From positions 1 through 27,230 of the forward strand of contig CAKUUM010000034.1 in assembly GCA_934692905.1 (NCBI GenBank): a stretch of DNA of 27,230 nucleotides, in the 5' to 3' direction. A program made the translations under genes and the position numbers. Origin of the DNA: an uncultured Bacteroidales bacterium (GTDB lineage: Bacteria > Bacteroidota > Bacteroidia > Bacteroidales > Paludibacteraceae). The notes beneath the pieces are model-generated. The model was not told the origin of the DNA, made no database searches, and saw nothing but the letters and a program-made list of their open reading frames with translations. This document shows positions 1 to 7,827 of this stretch, piece after piece (positions within the stretch are counted from its first letter, which is position 1; each line of letters opens with the position of its first letter).

Positions 1-146
1 GTAAGACCAGCACAACCAGAGAAAGTATAGCCTCCAATACTCGTTACACTATTGGGGATACTGACAGAAGTAAGACCAGCACAACCAGAGAAAGTATAGC
101 CTCCAATACTCGTTACACTATTGGGGATACTGACAGAAGTAAGACC
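1..146 (-). repeat. Exact 69-bp tandem duplication inside the LRR gene
   Basis: Bases 1-69 and 70-138 are identical, and the identity continues to base 146 with a period of 69 (23 codons, one LRR unit). Neighbouring LRR units further right differ at many positions, so this pair looks like a recent duplication or gene-conversion event. The array may continue beyond the left edge. Confidence 0.92.
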
Positions 147-1106
147 CGCACAACCATAGAAAGCATTATTCCCAATGCTCGTTACACTATTGGGGATAGT
201 GATAGAGGTAAGACCTGTGCAACCCCAGAAAGCCCAACCTCCAATACTTGTTACATTATTTGGAATTGTAATAGAGGTGAGTTTCTCCATTCCATAGCAA
301 AGATATGCAGGAATAGAATCCACAGCATCACCAAAAGTAAAGGATGTTATTTGAGAACGAATGCCATAGAAAGGCGCATTGTAGGAGTTGTAAAAATCCT
401 TACACGATTTTGCATCCCACATTACAGAGGTAAGCCCTGTGCAATTATCGAAAGCATAACTACTGATACTCGTTACACCATTGCCAATTGTAACAAAGGT
501 AAGCCCTGTGCAATTATCGAAAGCATAACTTCCAATACTCGTTACACTATTTGGGATAGTGATAGAAGTAAGACTTGTACAACCAGAGAAAGCACCACCT
601 CCAATACTCGTTACACTATTGGGAATAGTGACAGAGGTAAGCCTCGTGCAACCATAGAAAGCCAGTTCTCCAATACTCGTTACACTATTGGGAAAAGTGA
701 TAGTGGTAAGACCCGTGCACCTATCGAAAGCATTACCTCCAATACTCGTTACATTATTGCCAATAGTGACAGAGGTAATCCTCCAGCATCCAGAAAAGGC
801 CCCAAGTCCAATACTTGTTACACTATTGCCAATAGTGACAGAAGCAAGACTGGTGCAATCTTCGAAAGCATAATTTTCAATGCTCGTTACACTATAGGTG
901 ATGCCATTATAAGTAACAGAGTCCGGAATATTGACAGAGGTTAGCCTTGCATAACTATTAGAACCATTCCAATGGCATGCAATTTCCACGGTCTTGGCAC
1001 TGCGACTTGTGATATTGTAAAGTAGGTCGCCAGACTGGAAATCAATCCCCCATAGGGCTGTAGTGGCAAAGAGTGCCACAAACAAAGAAAATAATTTTGT
1101 TTTCAT
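1..1106 (-). CDS. BspA-like leucine-rich-repeat surface protein (partial, C-terminus outside the window)
   Basis: Read on the minus strand, the frame opens with MKTKLFSLFVALFATTALWG, a typical signal peptide, and stays open to the left edge (368 codons). After about 60 residues it becomes a run of 23-residue repeats of the type LTSVTIPNSVTSIGxxAFxGCxx. This is the LRR_5/BspA pattern of secreted or surface proteins in Bacteroidetes and oral pathogens, linked in that family to adhesion. One repeat is replaced by a longer irregular segment near 290-420. The start is the ATG at 1104-1106, one base after the stop of the upstream membrane-protein gene (TAATATG), so translation is probably coupled. 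The family assignment is secure. The ligand and the C-terminal sorting signal cannot be seen. Confidence 0.9.
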   Translation of the reverse strand, partial: MKTKLFSLFVALFATTALWGIDFQSGDLLYNITSRSAKTVEIACHWNGSNSYARLTSVNIPDSVTYNGITYSVTSIENYAFEDCTSLASVTIGNSVTSIGLGAFSGCWRITSVTIGNNVTSIGGNAFDRCTGLTTITFPNSVTSIGELAFYGCTRLTSVTIPNSVTSIGGGAFSGCTSLTSITIPNSVTSIGSYAFDNCTGLTFVTIGNGVTSISSYAFDNCTGLTSVMWDAKSCKDFYNSYNAPFYGIRSQITSFTFGDAVDSIPAYLCYGMEKLTSITIPNNVTSIGGWAFWGCTGLTSITIPNSVTSIGNNAFYGCAGLTSVSIPNSVTSIGGYTFSGCAGLTSVSIPNSVTSIGGYTFSGCAGL

Positions 1107-1107
1107 A

Positions 1108-1725
1108 TTATTGTTGTTTTAGTTTGTTCATTAATGCGAAGAAATCTGTCCAGCAATCTTTTTCGTAGAACAAATGCTCCATGAGTCTTTTATTATATTT
1201 TATTTCAAGGACTCTATAGCCGAATTGCTTGTTTGCAGTATCCAAACTAATGACATCCCTTTCAATGAGTAAATACACGTATTCCAATGTGCCAATGTAG
1301 TTGAATATATTTGCTCTTGTGGCTTCGTCGTTCCATGCTTTTTCCAGACAGGTAGGATTATGCCACTCTCCTCCATTTATGAGTTTATTATGAACTTCAA
1401 TGTTTTCACTTGAATTGAACATCATACGGACATCTCGCAATGCCTGCCCCTCTTCTACTTTTTGACTCTTGCGATAGACTATGAGAGCCACATACGCCGT
1501 AGCGGTGATTATCGTTCCATAGAATAACTCCGAGAATGGAGCAAACAGTTGGATAAACGTGACATACGACTGCTTGGAAAACAGGTCGATATAATACTCT
1601 GCTGCGGCATTGCACAAGGTGTAAACAATTGCCAATAAGGAAAGCCCAAACAATATGTACGTACACCAACGAATACACAAAAATAAGGACATCTCATTAC
1701 GCCATTTACAACTAATTTTCTTCAT
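1108..1725 (-). CDS. Hypothetical two-helix membrane protein (205 aa)
   Basis: I do not recognise this protein. It has two hydrophobic segments, at about residues 14-40 and 60-85. A hydrophilic C-terminal domain of about 120 residues follows (RKSQKVEEGQALRDVRMMF onward), probably cytoplasmic. The two-helix plus soluble-tail layout resembles DUF4760-type small membrane proteins, but that is only a resemblance. The start overlaps the end of the upstream small gene by 14 bases, and its stop lies one base before the LRR gene start, so the three genes look like one transcript. The region appears more AT-rich than the housekeeping genes to the right, consistent with accessory DNA. Confidence 0.7.
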   Translation of the reverse strand: MKKISCKWRNEMSLFLCIRWCTYILFGLSLLAIVYTLCNAAAEYYIDLFSKQSYVTFIQLFAPFSELFYGTIITATAYVALIVYRKSQKVEEGQALRDVRMMFNSSENIEVHNKLINGGEWHNPTCLEKAWNDEATRANIFNYIGTLEYVYLLIERDVISLDTANKQFGYRVLEIKYNKRLMEHLFYEKDCWTDFFALMNKLKQQ

Positions 1726-2179
1726 AGTGATTGTTGGATGAGATGTTTAACATTGATGCATAGTACTCCTTATTGAGTTCTTCTAATTTCTTTGCTGTCA
1801 ATGTCTTTATTGGTTTGGGAAAATCAATAAAGGTGGAACCTTGAATGTGTTCGGCAACAAAACGGATGCCCTCTTCTGTTAACTTGCCGACACAAGGTTT
1901 ACAAATAATCACATCGTCTTTCATAAAGCCTTGAACAACAAGGTGTGTTGTTTTGAATTGGAACAGATACGGTTTGCCATTGGGCTTTGTGGGTTGAATG
2001 TGTGATGGTAGCATAGGCACATTAAACACTCTGCAATACTCATCTGTAGATTTTGTGCTTAATATGCACGCCTTAAATTGGTTGGAATCTCATTCACACG
2101 GTTCCCAATACACAATGGGGTGCGGATTCTTTCCCTCACGTTCTTTGGGTATTGCCCAAAAGATTTCTCCTTTTTTCAT
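1712..2179 (-). pseudogene. Small PemK/MazF-like or unknown protein gene interrupted by an in-frame TGA
   Basis: An ATG at 2177-2179 opens MKKGEIFWAIPKEREGKNPH and reads 29 codons to a TGA at 2090-2092. The same frame then continues without further stops as DSNQFKACILSTK and on to 1712, giving about 154 residues if the TGA is ignored. The part after the stop could only restart at a GTG (2029), leaving 105 codons. The N-terminal 'KKGEIFW' and the later 'CKPCVGKLTEEGIRFVAEH' weakly recall the start and the 'iGkLs.e' helix of PemK/MazF-like proteins, but I would not assign a toxin function. The simplest reading is a nonsense mutation or a sequencing error. TGA is an ordinary stop elsewhere in the window (obgE, HNH gene), so genome-wide recoding is unlikely. 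Confidence 0.7.
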
Positions 2180-2727
2180 AAACAGTTTGTTTTTGCATAG
2201 GAACTCCCGACTATGCGGATTATAAATAGGTTGATACAGGCACAAATGAAAAACGTGGAGTCCGACTGTCGTCGTTCCACAACCAGAGGCCTTCGCATTG
2301 CCCGAAACAATAGAACCGACAACGCGAAGCCCACGCTACATATAAGCAAAAAGGAGCCAACCTAATACACACAAGTACCCATACCTGATACAGATATGGA
2401 TAAGGCAGAGAGACATGATGTGCATGATACACACCAATAGCAAAGCAAATACGCCACTACATCGTACATCCATGCACAACGTCTGTACGCATAGTGACGA
2501 GACCTTGCCGACTCTCTTGCAGATTGGCGGAATATACTTATACTCCGAGGGCATCTATCGTTGCTGTGTCCCGATTGTTTCAGAAAGTTGCGAAGTTTCC
2601 AGTTGTCAGAACAGAGCGTCAATAAACGCCTTTTATTTGTTGTGAAATGTTGCGGGGTGGGGATAATACCATAAGGATAGTACCCGAGCCCAATAAGGAC
2701 ACATCCTCTACATAGAATTTCACGGCA
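2180..2727 (-). other. Long non-coding leader upstream of the broken small gene and LRR operon
   Basis: About 540 bases lie between the promoter at 2728-2759 and the first start codon at 2179, with no convincing gene on either strand. Local inverted repeats are visible, including a hairpin at 2255-2280: outer arms GTGGA/TCCAC and inner arms CGAC/GTCG on the minus strand. A structured 5' leader or the remains of a lost gene are both possible. Confidence 0.4.
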
Positions 2728-2765
2728 CAAAAGTAGTGATTTATTTGCAAGTGTGCAAATAAATC
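2728..2765 (-). promoter_or_regulatory. Leftward promoter with perfect inverted-repeat operator candidate
   Basis: On the minus strand, TACTTTTG (2728-2735) matches the Bacteroidetes -7 consensus TAnnTTTG, and TTTG (2756-2759) sits 20 bases upstream as a -33 box. A perfect 12-bp inverted repeat (2738-2749 and 2754-2765, 4-base spacer) covers the spacer and the -33 box, as expected for a repressor or activator site. Confidence 0.6.
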
Positions 2766-2792
2766 ATTTACAATTTATGAATTGTGTGATTT

Positions 2793-3012
2793 AAGACTGA
2801 TACGACTAATAAGGCGAATAAGACCGATAAGCCCCATAAGCCCCATAAGCCCAATAGGACGGATAAGGCGAATAGGACCCGACTATAAGATACGTAGACC
2901 CAATAAGCCTAATAAGGCGAATGGGGCAAATATGACCAATAGGACGGATAAGACAAATAAAACCAATAAAACCAATAAAACAAACAGGACCAATAAGTCC
3001 AATAGAGTGTCC
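2793..3012. repeat. Array of about 24 degenerate 9-bp tandem repeats
   Basis: The sequence keeps a 9-base period with a unit close to AAGNCCAAT (variants AAGGCGAAT, AGGACGGAT, AAAACCAAT). The period is broken once near 2883-2903. It fills most of the gap between the LRR operon promoter and the 3' end of sufB. Because nine is a multiple of three, it makes a spurious open frame rich in Asn-Lys-Thr. Confidence 0.85.
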
Positions 3013-3039
3013 TGATATGTTTTCGGTAAAAAACTACAA

Positions 3040-4476
<1,437 letters not shown>

Positions 4477-4500
4477 AACCTAATGTATATCAAACAACAA

Positions 4501-4522
4501 GAGCCGCCTTGTTTGGCGGCTC
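4501..4522 (-). terminator. Hairpin terminator or attenuator between tRNA-Cys and sufB
   Basis: Perfect 8-bp arms GAGCCGCC/GGCGGCTC enclose a 6-base loop. On the minus strand they are followed by TTGTTGTTTG. The hairpin lies directly downstream of the tRNA-Cys 3' end and 24 bases upstream of the sufB start, so it may end the tRNA transcript or let some of it continue into sufB. Confidence 0.7.
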
Positions 4523-4528
4523 TCTGAG

Positions 4529-4599
4529 AGGTACCTAGCAGATTCGAACCGCTGTCCCCGGTTTTGCAGACCGGTCCCTAACCACTCGGGCAAGGTACC
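4529..4599 (-). tRNA. tRNA-Cys (GCA)
   Basis: The minus strand folds as a cloverleaf. The acceptor stem is GGTACCT with AGGTACC. The anticodon arm is CCGGT-CTGCAAA-ACCGG, giving anticodon GCA. The T arm is AGCGG-TTCGAAT-CTGCT (one G-U pair). The discriminator base is U, as in other tRNA-Cys. CCA is not encoded. It is transcribed towards sufB. Confidence 0.95.
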
Positions 4600-4628
4600 C
4601 TAATGCACTCTCGTGCTGAAATGCGGTG

Positions 4629-4660
4629 CAAAGGTAGTACATTCTTTCCATATACGCAAA
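4629..4660 (-). promoter_or_regulatory. Promoter of tRNA-Cys (possibly also sufB)
   Basis: On the minus strand, TACCTTTG (4629-4636) and TTTG (4657-4660) are separated by exactly 20 bases, the Bacteroidetes housekeeping promoter arrangement. The predicted transcript starts about 20 bases before the tRNA. Confidence 0.75.
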
Positions 4661-4696
4661 CAAAAACGCGGATTTGTTGAAAAAAGGCGTCATTTT

Positions 4697-4728
4697 CTTG
4701 TGTATCTTGCGGAAAAGCAGTACCTTTG
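4697..4728 (+). promoter_or_regulatory. Promoter of the intron-containing tRNA-Leu
   Basis: CTTG (4697-4700) and TACCTTTG (4721-4728) are 20 bases apart. Transcription should begin about 6 bases before the tRNA. It is divergent from the tRNA-Cys promoter, with no gene between them. Confidence 0.75.
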
Positions 4729-4774
4729 TAGCCGATTTATGCCGCGATGGTGGAATCGGTAGACACGAAGGACT

Positions 4775-5251
4775 TTGAAAAAGACCAAAGAAGACTTTGA
4801 ATCCGCAGCACGTGATAGTTTCAGCATTGCTGAGATGTGCAGAAGGTTAGGCGCACGCCCCAGCGGGGGCAATTACGCAATTTTGCACAATGCTATCGAA
4901 AAGTATCGGATAGATGTCAGTCACTTTCGGGGACAGGGGTGGAATGTTGGGCTGAAGTTTAAGCCCAAATCGCCCAAGAGTTTGGAAACTATATTGGTAG
5001 AACATTCGTCTTATCAGTCATACAAACTCAAGAACCGTCTCTTCGCAAGCGGACTGAAAGAAAGAAGATGTGAGTGCTGCGGCTTGGCGGAATGGCAAGG
5101 GAAACCTATCCCGTTGGAATTGCATCACCTGAATGGTGACGTGCATGACAACAGGATAGAGAATCTGCAAATACTTTGTCCCAACTGCCATGCACAAACA
5201 GAGAACTACAGAGGTCTAAACAACAAGAGTGCCACAAGGGAAACTTTGTGA
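4775..5251 (+). CDS. Intron-encoded HNH homing endonuclease (158 aa)
   Basis: The protein has an N-terminal helix-turn-helix-like part (SFSIAEMCRRLGARPSGGNY, residues 15-34) and then SHFRGQGWNVG. The C-terminal HNH nuclease has CxxC at 99-102, LELHHLNGD at 114-122, Asn126 and Asn130, and CPNCH at 135-139, so the zinc ligands and the His-Asn-His residues are present. This matches a common family of about 160-residue HTH-HNH proteins. In this frame the conserved N-terminal region lies upstream of the first ATG (4835), and an in-frame TAG occurs at 4760. The only standard start is therefore TTG at 4775-4777. It begins on the last exon base and is preceded by AAGGA, the anticodon stem. Only unspliced RNA could be translated from there. 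It presumably cuts intronless tRNA-Leu genes. Confidence 0.88.
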   Translation: MKKTKEDFESAARDSFSIAEMCRRLGARPSGGNYAILHNAIEKYRIDVSHFRGQGWNVGLKFKPKSPKSLETILVEHSSYQSYKLKNRLFASGLKERRCECCGLAEWQGKPIPLELHHLNGDVHDNRIENLQILCPNCHAQTENYRGLNNKSATRETL

Positions 5252-5467
5252 GTAGAACCTTCCTAACAAACAGAAACCTCGAGCAGGGTGACCCGCTCTT
5301 TGGCGATGGCTCTCTAAATTCCCGTATGGGATAAACGGCGTAGAGACTATACGGAAGGAACCTAAGTTGCGATAGCAATACGGTTGTGAAATAGTCCAGA
5401 CTACAAAGTCTCACAGGAATATGCAGATGTGTGGTGAGATTGCTTATGTAAAAGTAAGTGTGGTAAG
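4776..5467 (+). mobile_element. Group I intron in tRNA-Leu(UAA) with internal HNH endonuclease gene
   Basis: The intron lies after exon base U34 and ends in G (5467), as group I introns do. Its catalytic core lies after the endonuclease gene. I can pair P3 (CCTTCC 5258-5263 with GGAAGG 5353-5358), P5 (GAGC...GCTC from 5281, inner GGG/CCC), P6 (TCCC/GGGA near 5319-5331), P7 (GACTAT 5345-5350 with ATAGTC 5391-5396), P8 (TTGC/GCAA near 5367-5378) and P9 (AGACT/AGTCT near 5398-5411). The P7 strands sit in the conserved contexts AGACTA and ATAGTCC. A candidate guide (GAGT, 5250-5253) could pair with exon ACTT, with U-G at the splice site, placing the gene in the P1 loop. The P1 and P4 assignments are tentative. 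The core pairings and the clean tRNA exons make the group I call strong. Confidence 0.88.
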
Positions 5468-5526
5468 AAAATCCTTTGGCCAGAAATGGCTGTGTGGGTT
5501 CAAGTCCCACTCGCGGTACCAAACGG

Positions 5527-5560
5527 ACAAAGAAGAGGGTGTAACGGCTCTCTTCTTTGT
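5527..5560 (+). terminator. Terminator of tRNA-Leu
   Basis: Perfect 11-bp arms ACAAAGAAGAG and CTCTTCTTTGT lie 6 bases after the tRNA CCA end. The stem extends by a G-T and a G-C pair inside. The descending arm is T-rich. Confidence 0.75.
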
Positions 5561-5692
5561 GGTTAAAAGGGAGGCTGTGCGTGGTTGCAGGGCGGGGAAT
5601 GTGTGGGTGGACAATAAGCACAGTTAAGACAGGTAATGAGCAAATGGAAAATAGATAACGAGCAAAAAGAAGATATTAAATACATTGCGAAT

Positions 5693-6061
5693 ATGGAAAC
5701 AGGACTGAAACATACCAGTACATTGGTGGTGGACAAAAGTAAAACGGCGGAAGCTATGGGGTCGGGTGATATGCCCGTGTTGGCTACGCCGGTGATGGTG
5801 GCACTCATGGAGAACGCTGCCATGCTTGCCGTGAAGGATGCGCTGCCCGAAGGGGCTACCACCGTGGGCGGTCATATCAACGTGAGCCACGTGAAGCCTA
5901 CCGGTTTGGGACAGGAAGTGTCGGCTACTGCCGAACTGACGGCAACGGAAGGCAAGAAACTGACGTTCCATGTGGCGGCTTATCAGGGAGAAATCCTTAT
6001 CGGCGAGGGCGAACATATCCGCTTCATCGTGGACCGTGAGCGGTTCATGGCTAAAGTATAA
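5693..6061 (+). CDS. Hotdog-fold thioesterase (fluoroacetyl-CoA thioesterase-like family)
   Basis: This is a protein of about 122 residues with the pattern GLKHTSTLVV...AEAMGSGDMPVLATPVMVALMENAA, then TTVGGHINVSHVKPTGLG and GEGEHIRFIVDRERF. This is the hotdog family that includes the Streptomyces fluoroacetyl-CoA thioesterase FlK. Most members are uncharacterised acyl-CoA thioesterases, so the substrate here is unknown. I prefer the ATG at 5693 (METGLKHTST) because family members begin about there. The upstream in-frame ATG at 5636 would add 19 polar residues not typical of the family. The gene is 20 bases upstream of the U32 gene and is probably cotranscribed with it. Confidence 0.85.
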   Translation: METGLKHTSTLVVDKSKTAEAMGSGDMPVLATPVMVALMENAAMLAVKDALPEGATTVGGHINVSHVKPTGLGQEVSATAELTATEGKKLTFHVAAYQGEILIGEGEHIRFIVDRERFMAKV

Positions 6062-6081
6062 CTCATTCATAGTAGAGCAGT

Positions 6082-7365
6082 ATGCGTAGTGATGTGGAAA
6101 TCATGGCACCCGTGGGGTGCTGGGAGAGCCTGTCGGCTGCCATAGAGGCAGGGGCAAGCAGCGTATATTTCGGCATCGAGCACCTGAATATGCGTGCACG
6201 GTCGTCTGCCAACTTCACGACGGCTGACCTGCACACTATCGTGGCGCGGTGCAAGGCTGCGGGCGTGAAGACCTATCTGACGCTGAACACGGTGATGTAC
6301 CCCGAGGACCTGCCGCTGATGCGCGAGATAGTGGATAACGCCAAGCAGGCGGGCATATCCGCCATCATCGCATCGGACATTGCTGCCCTGCAATACGCCC
6401 ATCAGTCGGGCGTGGAGGTGCATCTCTCCACCCAACTGAATATCGCCAATACGGAAGCCCTGCGGTTCTACGCACAGTTCGCCGATGTGGTGGTACTGGC
6501 ACGCGAACTGAATATGGAGCAGGTGGCAAGCATTCATCGCGACATCGTGGAGCAGCACATAACCGGTCCGCACGGCGAGCCGATACGTATCGAGATGTTC
6601 TGCCATGGTGCGCTATGCATGGCGGTAAGCGGCAAGTGCTATCTGAGTTTGAATAACCTGGGTGCCAGTGCAAATCGCGGAGCGTGTATGCAAGTGTGCC
6701 GCAGGGGTTACATAGTGAAAGACAAAGAGAGCGACCTGGAATTGGAAGTGGACAACCAGTATATCATGTCGCCTAAGGACTTGAAAACAATACAATTCCT
6801 CAACAAACTACTGGACGCAGGCGTGCGTGTGCTGAAGATAGAGGGCAGGGCACGCGGTCCCGAGTATGTGAAGACGGTAGTGGAATGCTATCGTGAGGCG
6901 GTGGATATGTGGAGGATGCTGCCTGACAGCCCGACGGCAGCGGAACGCGAGGTGTGGAGCAAAGAGTATGCTGCGCATGTGCCTGCGTGGGATGAGCGAT
7001 TGAGTCGGGTGTTCAACCGCGGGTTCTGGGACGGCTATTACCAAGGGCAGCGGTTGGGCGAGTGGACGCATGAGTACGGGTCGCGCGCGACGAGGAAGAA
7101 AGTATATGCGGGGCGTTGCACCAATTTCTTCAAGAATATCAGTGTCGCCGAGTTCCATGTGGAGGCGGTTGCAGAAGTGAAAGAGGGCGATGAACTGCTG
7201 GTAACGGGAGATACTACGGGGGCTTACGAATTGGTGGCACATGACTTGCACGATGCCAAAGGCAACGTACAGACAGTGATAACCAAAGGGCACCCCTTCG
7301 CTGTGAAGACAGACAAAACAATCCATCGCGGGGACAGACTGTTTGTGTTGGTTCCTCAAGAATAG
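6082..7365 (+). CDS. Peptidase U32 family protein, TrhP/RlhA-like RNA-hydroxylation type
   Basis: This 427-residue protein begins with the U32 barrel pattern IMAPVGCWESLSAAIEAGAS and continues with VEVHLSTQLNIAN. Its central signature is FCHGALCMAVSGKCYLS, followed by ANRGACMQVCR, with cysteines at 174, 179, 186, 202 and 206. It then has SPKDLKTIQFLNKLLDAGVRVLKIEGRARGPEYV. In the characterised relatives TrhP (YegQ) and RlhA (YdcP), this family supports prephenate-dependent hydroxylation of tRNA U34 or 23S rRNA rather than acting as a protease. TrhP has a similar length (about 450 residues), and RlhA is longer. The substrate is inferred only from family. The gene ends 10 bases before the stop of the convergent thioredoxin gene, with no clear terminator between them. 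Confidence 0.88.
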   Translation: MRSDVEIMAPVGCWESLSAAIEAGASSVYFGIEHLNMRARSSANFTTADLHTIVARCKAAGVKTYLTLNTVMYPEDLPLMREIVDNAKQAGISAIIASDIAALQYAHQSGVEVHLSTQLNIANTEALRFYAQFADVVVLARELNMEQVASIHRDIVEQHITGPHGEPIRIEMFCHGALCMAVSGKCYLSLNNLGASANRGACMQVCRRGYIVKDKESDLELEVDNQYIMSPKDLKTIQFLNKLLDAGVRVLKIEGRARGPEYVKTVVECYREAVDMWRMLPDSPTAAEREVWSKEYAAHVPAWDERLSRVFNRGFWDGYYQGQRLGEWTHEYGSRATRKKVYAGRCTNFFKNISVAEFHVEAVAEVKEGDELLVTGDTTGAYELVAHDLHDAKGNVQTVITKGHPFAVKTDKTIHRGDRLFVLVPQE

Positions 7366-7375
7366 AGTACGGTAT

Positions 7376-7807
7376 TTATTTGGGAAGGAGTACCTGACGA
7401 ATCACGTCGTCCCAGTAAGCCTTCTCGTGGTAGCCTTGCGAGATTTGCGGAGCCCCTTCCATAGGGCAGATAACGACTGTGGGGTAACTGCGGACACCAA
7501 AGAGCGCGGCTACCTCGCGTTCTTTCTCTGCGTCCAGCGTATATACGTAAATCTGACCTTTGTACTCCTCGGCAATCTGCTCAAGGATAGGGTGCAGTTT
7601 CTTGCACCACCCGCACCATGATGTGGAGAAGTCGATGAGGCACGGCTTGTCGCCGATGTATTTCCACGTGGGCTGCTGCGAGAGGTCGTAGTAGCACACT
7701 TTGGTCTTGAAGTCAGCCGTAGAGAGATAGGTCAGCCCCGCTCCCTCTGCCTTGGCAGCAAGGACGGACAGGGACAGGAGAAGCACAAAAAGAACCCGTT
7801 TGAACAT
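7376..7807 (-). CDS. Secreted thioredoxin-fold protein
   Basis: From the ATG at 7805-7807 the protein has 143 residues. It opens with a hydrophobic signal peptide (MFKRVLFVLLLSLSVLAAKA). A thioredoxin domain follows with active site WCGWCKK (Cys65/Cys68) and the cis-proline region VRSYPTVVICP. It should act in the periplasm or at the membrane as a thiol-disulfide oxidoreductase. In-frame codons upstream of this ATG would run through the promoter and abolish the signal peptide, so the start is well supported. It is transcribed divergently from aroB through overlapping promoters. Confidence 0.9.
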   Translation of the reverse strand: MFKRVLFVLLLSLSVLAAKAEGAGLTYLSTADFKTKVCYYDLSQQPTWKYIGDKPCLIDFSTSWCGWCKKLHPILEQIAEEYKGQIYVYTLDAEKEREVAALFGVRSYPTVVICPMEGAPQISQGYHEKAYWDDVIRQVLLPK

Positions 7808-7827
7808 AAAAAGTACGATTTTGGGTG

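Larger units (their letters stand above)
4741..5521 (+). tRNA. tRNA-Leu (UAA), interrupted by a group I intron
   Basis: Exon 1 is 4741-4775 and exon 2 is 5468-5521, which together give an 89-nt tRNA. The acceptor stem is GCCGCGA with TCGCGGT (G1-U72 pair, as in E. coli tRNA-Leu). The anticodon arm is AAGGA-CTTAAAA-TCCTT, giving anticodon TAA. There is a long variable arm around GGCCAGAAATGGC. The T arm is GTGGG-TTCAAGT-CCCAC, followed by an encoded ACCA end. The break falls between T34 and A35 of the anticodon, the same site as the group I intron in cyanobacterial and plastid tRNA-Leu(UAA). Accurate splicing is needed for this copy to work. Whether another copy exists elsewhere cannot be seen. 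Confidence 0.93.

Noticed and set aside
1..940. Regular repeats resembling a CRISPR array
   Set aside because: The period is exactly 23 codons with coding-type variation and no unique spacers, so these are LRR units.
351..944. 197-codon open frame on the plus strand rich in NTRYTI repeats
   Set aside because: It is the antisense of the 69-bp LRR units. The minus-strand reading has a signal peptide and the BspA motif.
2090..2092. TGA as a recoded sense codon (alternative genetic code or selenocysteine)
   Set aside because: obgE and the HNH gene end with TGA at normal family lengths, and I see no selenocysteine insertion structure. A nonsense mutation is simpler.
2362..2730. 122-codon minus-strand frame directly after the LRR operon promoter
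   Set aside because: Its composition is unlike a protein (many Cys, Arg and Ser without pattern), overlapping frames are equally open, and there is no recognisable domain.
2782..3015. 77-codon plus-strand frame ending in Asn-Lys-Thr repeats
   Set aside because: It is a by-product of the 9-bp array, whose period is a multiple of three. There is no family resemblance and no promoter.
4835..5251. ATG at 4835 as the start of the HNH gene
   Set aside because: It would remove the first part of the conserved helix-turn-helix region (SFSIAEM...), so the upstream TTG is preferred.
5322..5354. CCGTAT/ATACGG as the P3 helix of the intron
   Set aside because: It leaves only about 17 bases before P7, too few for P4-P6. 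CCTTCC/GGAAGG gives the correct helix order.
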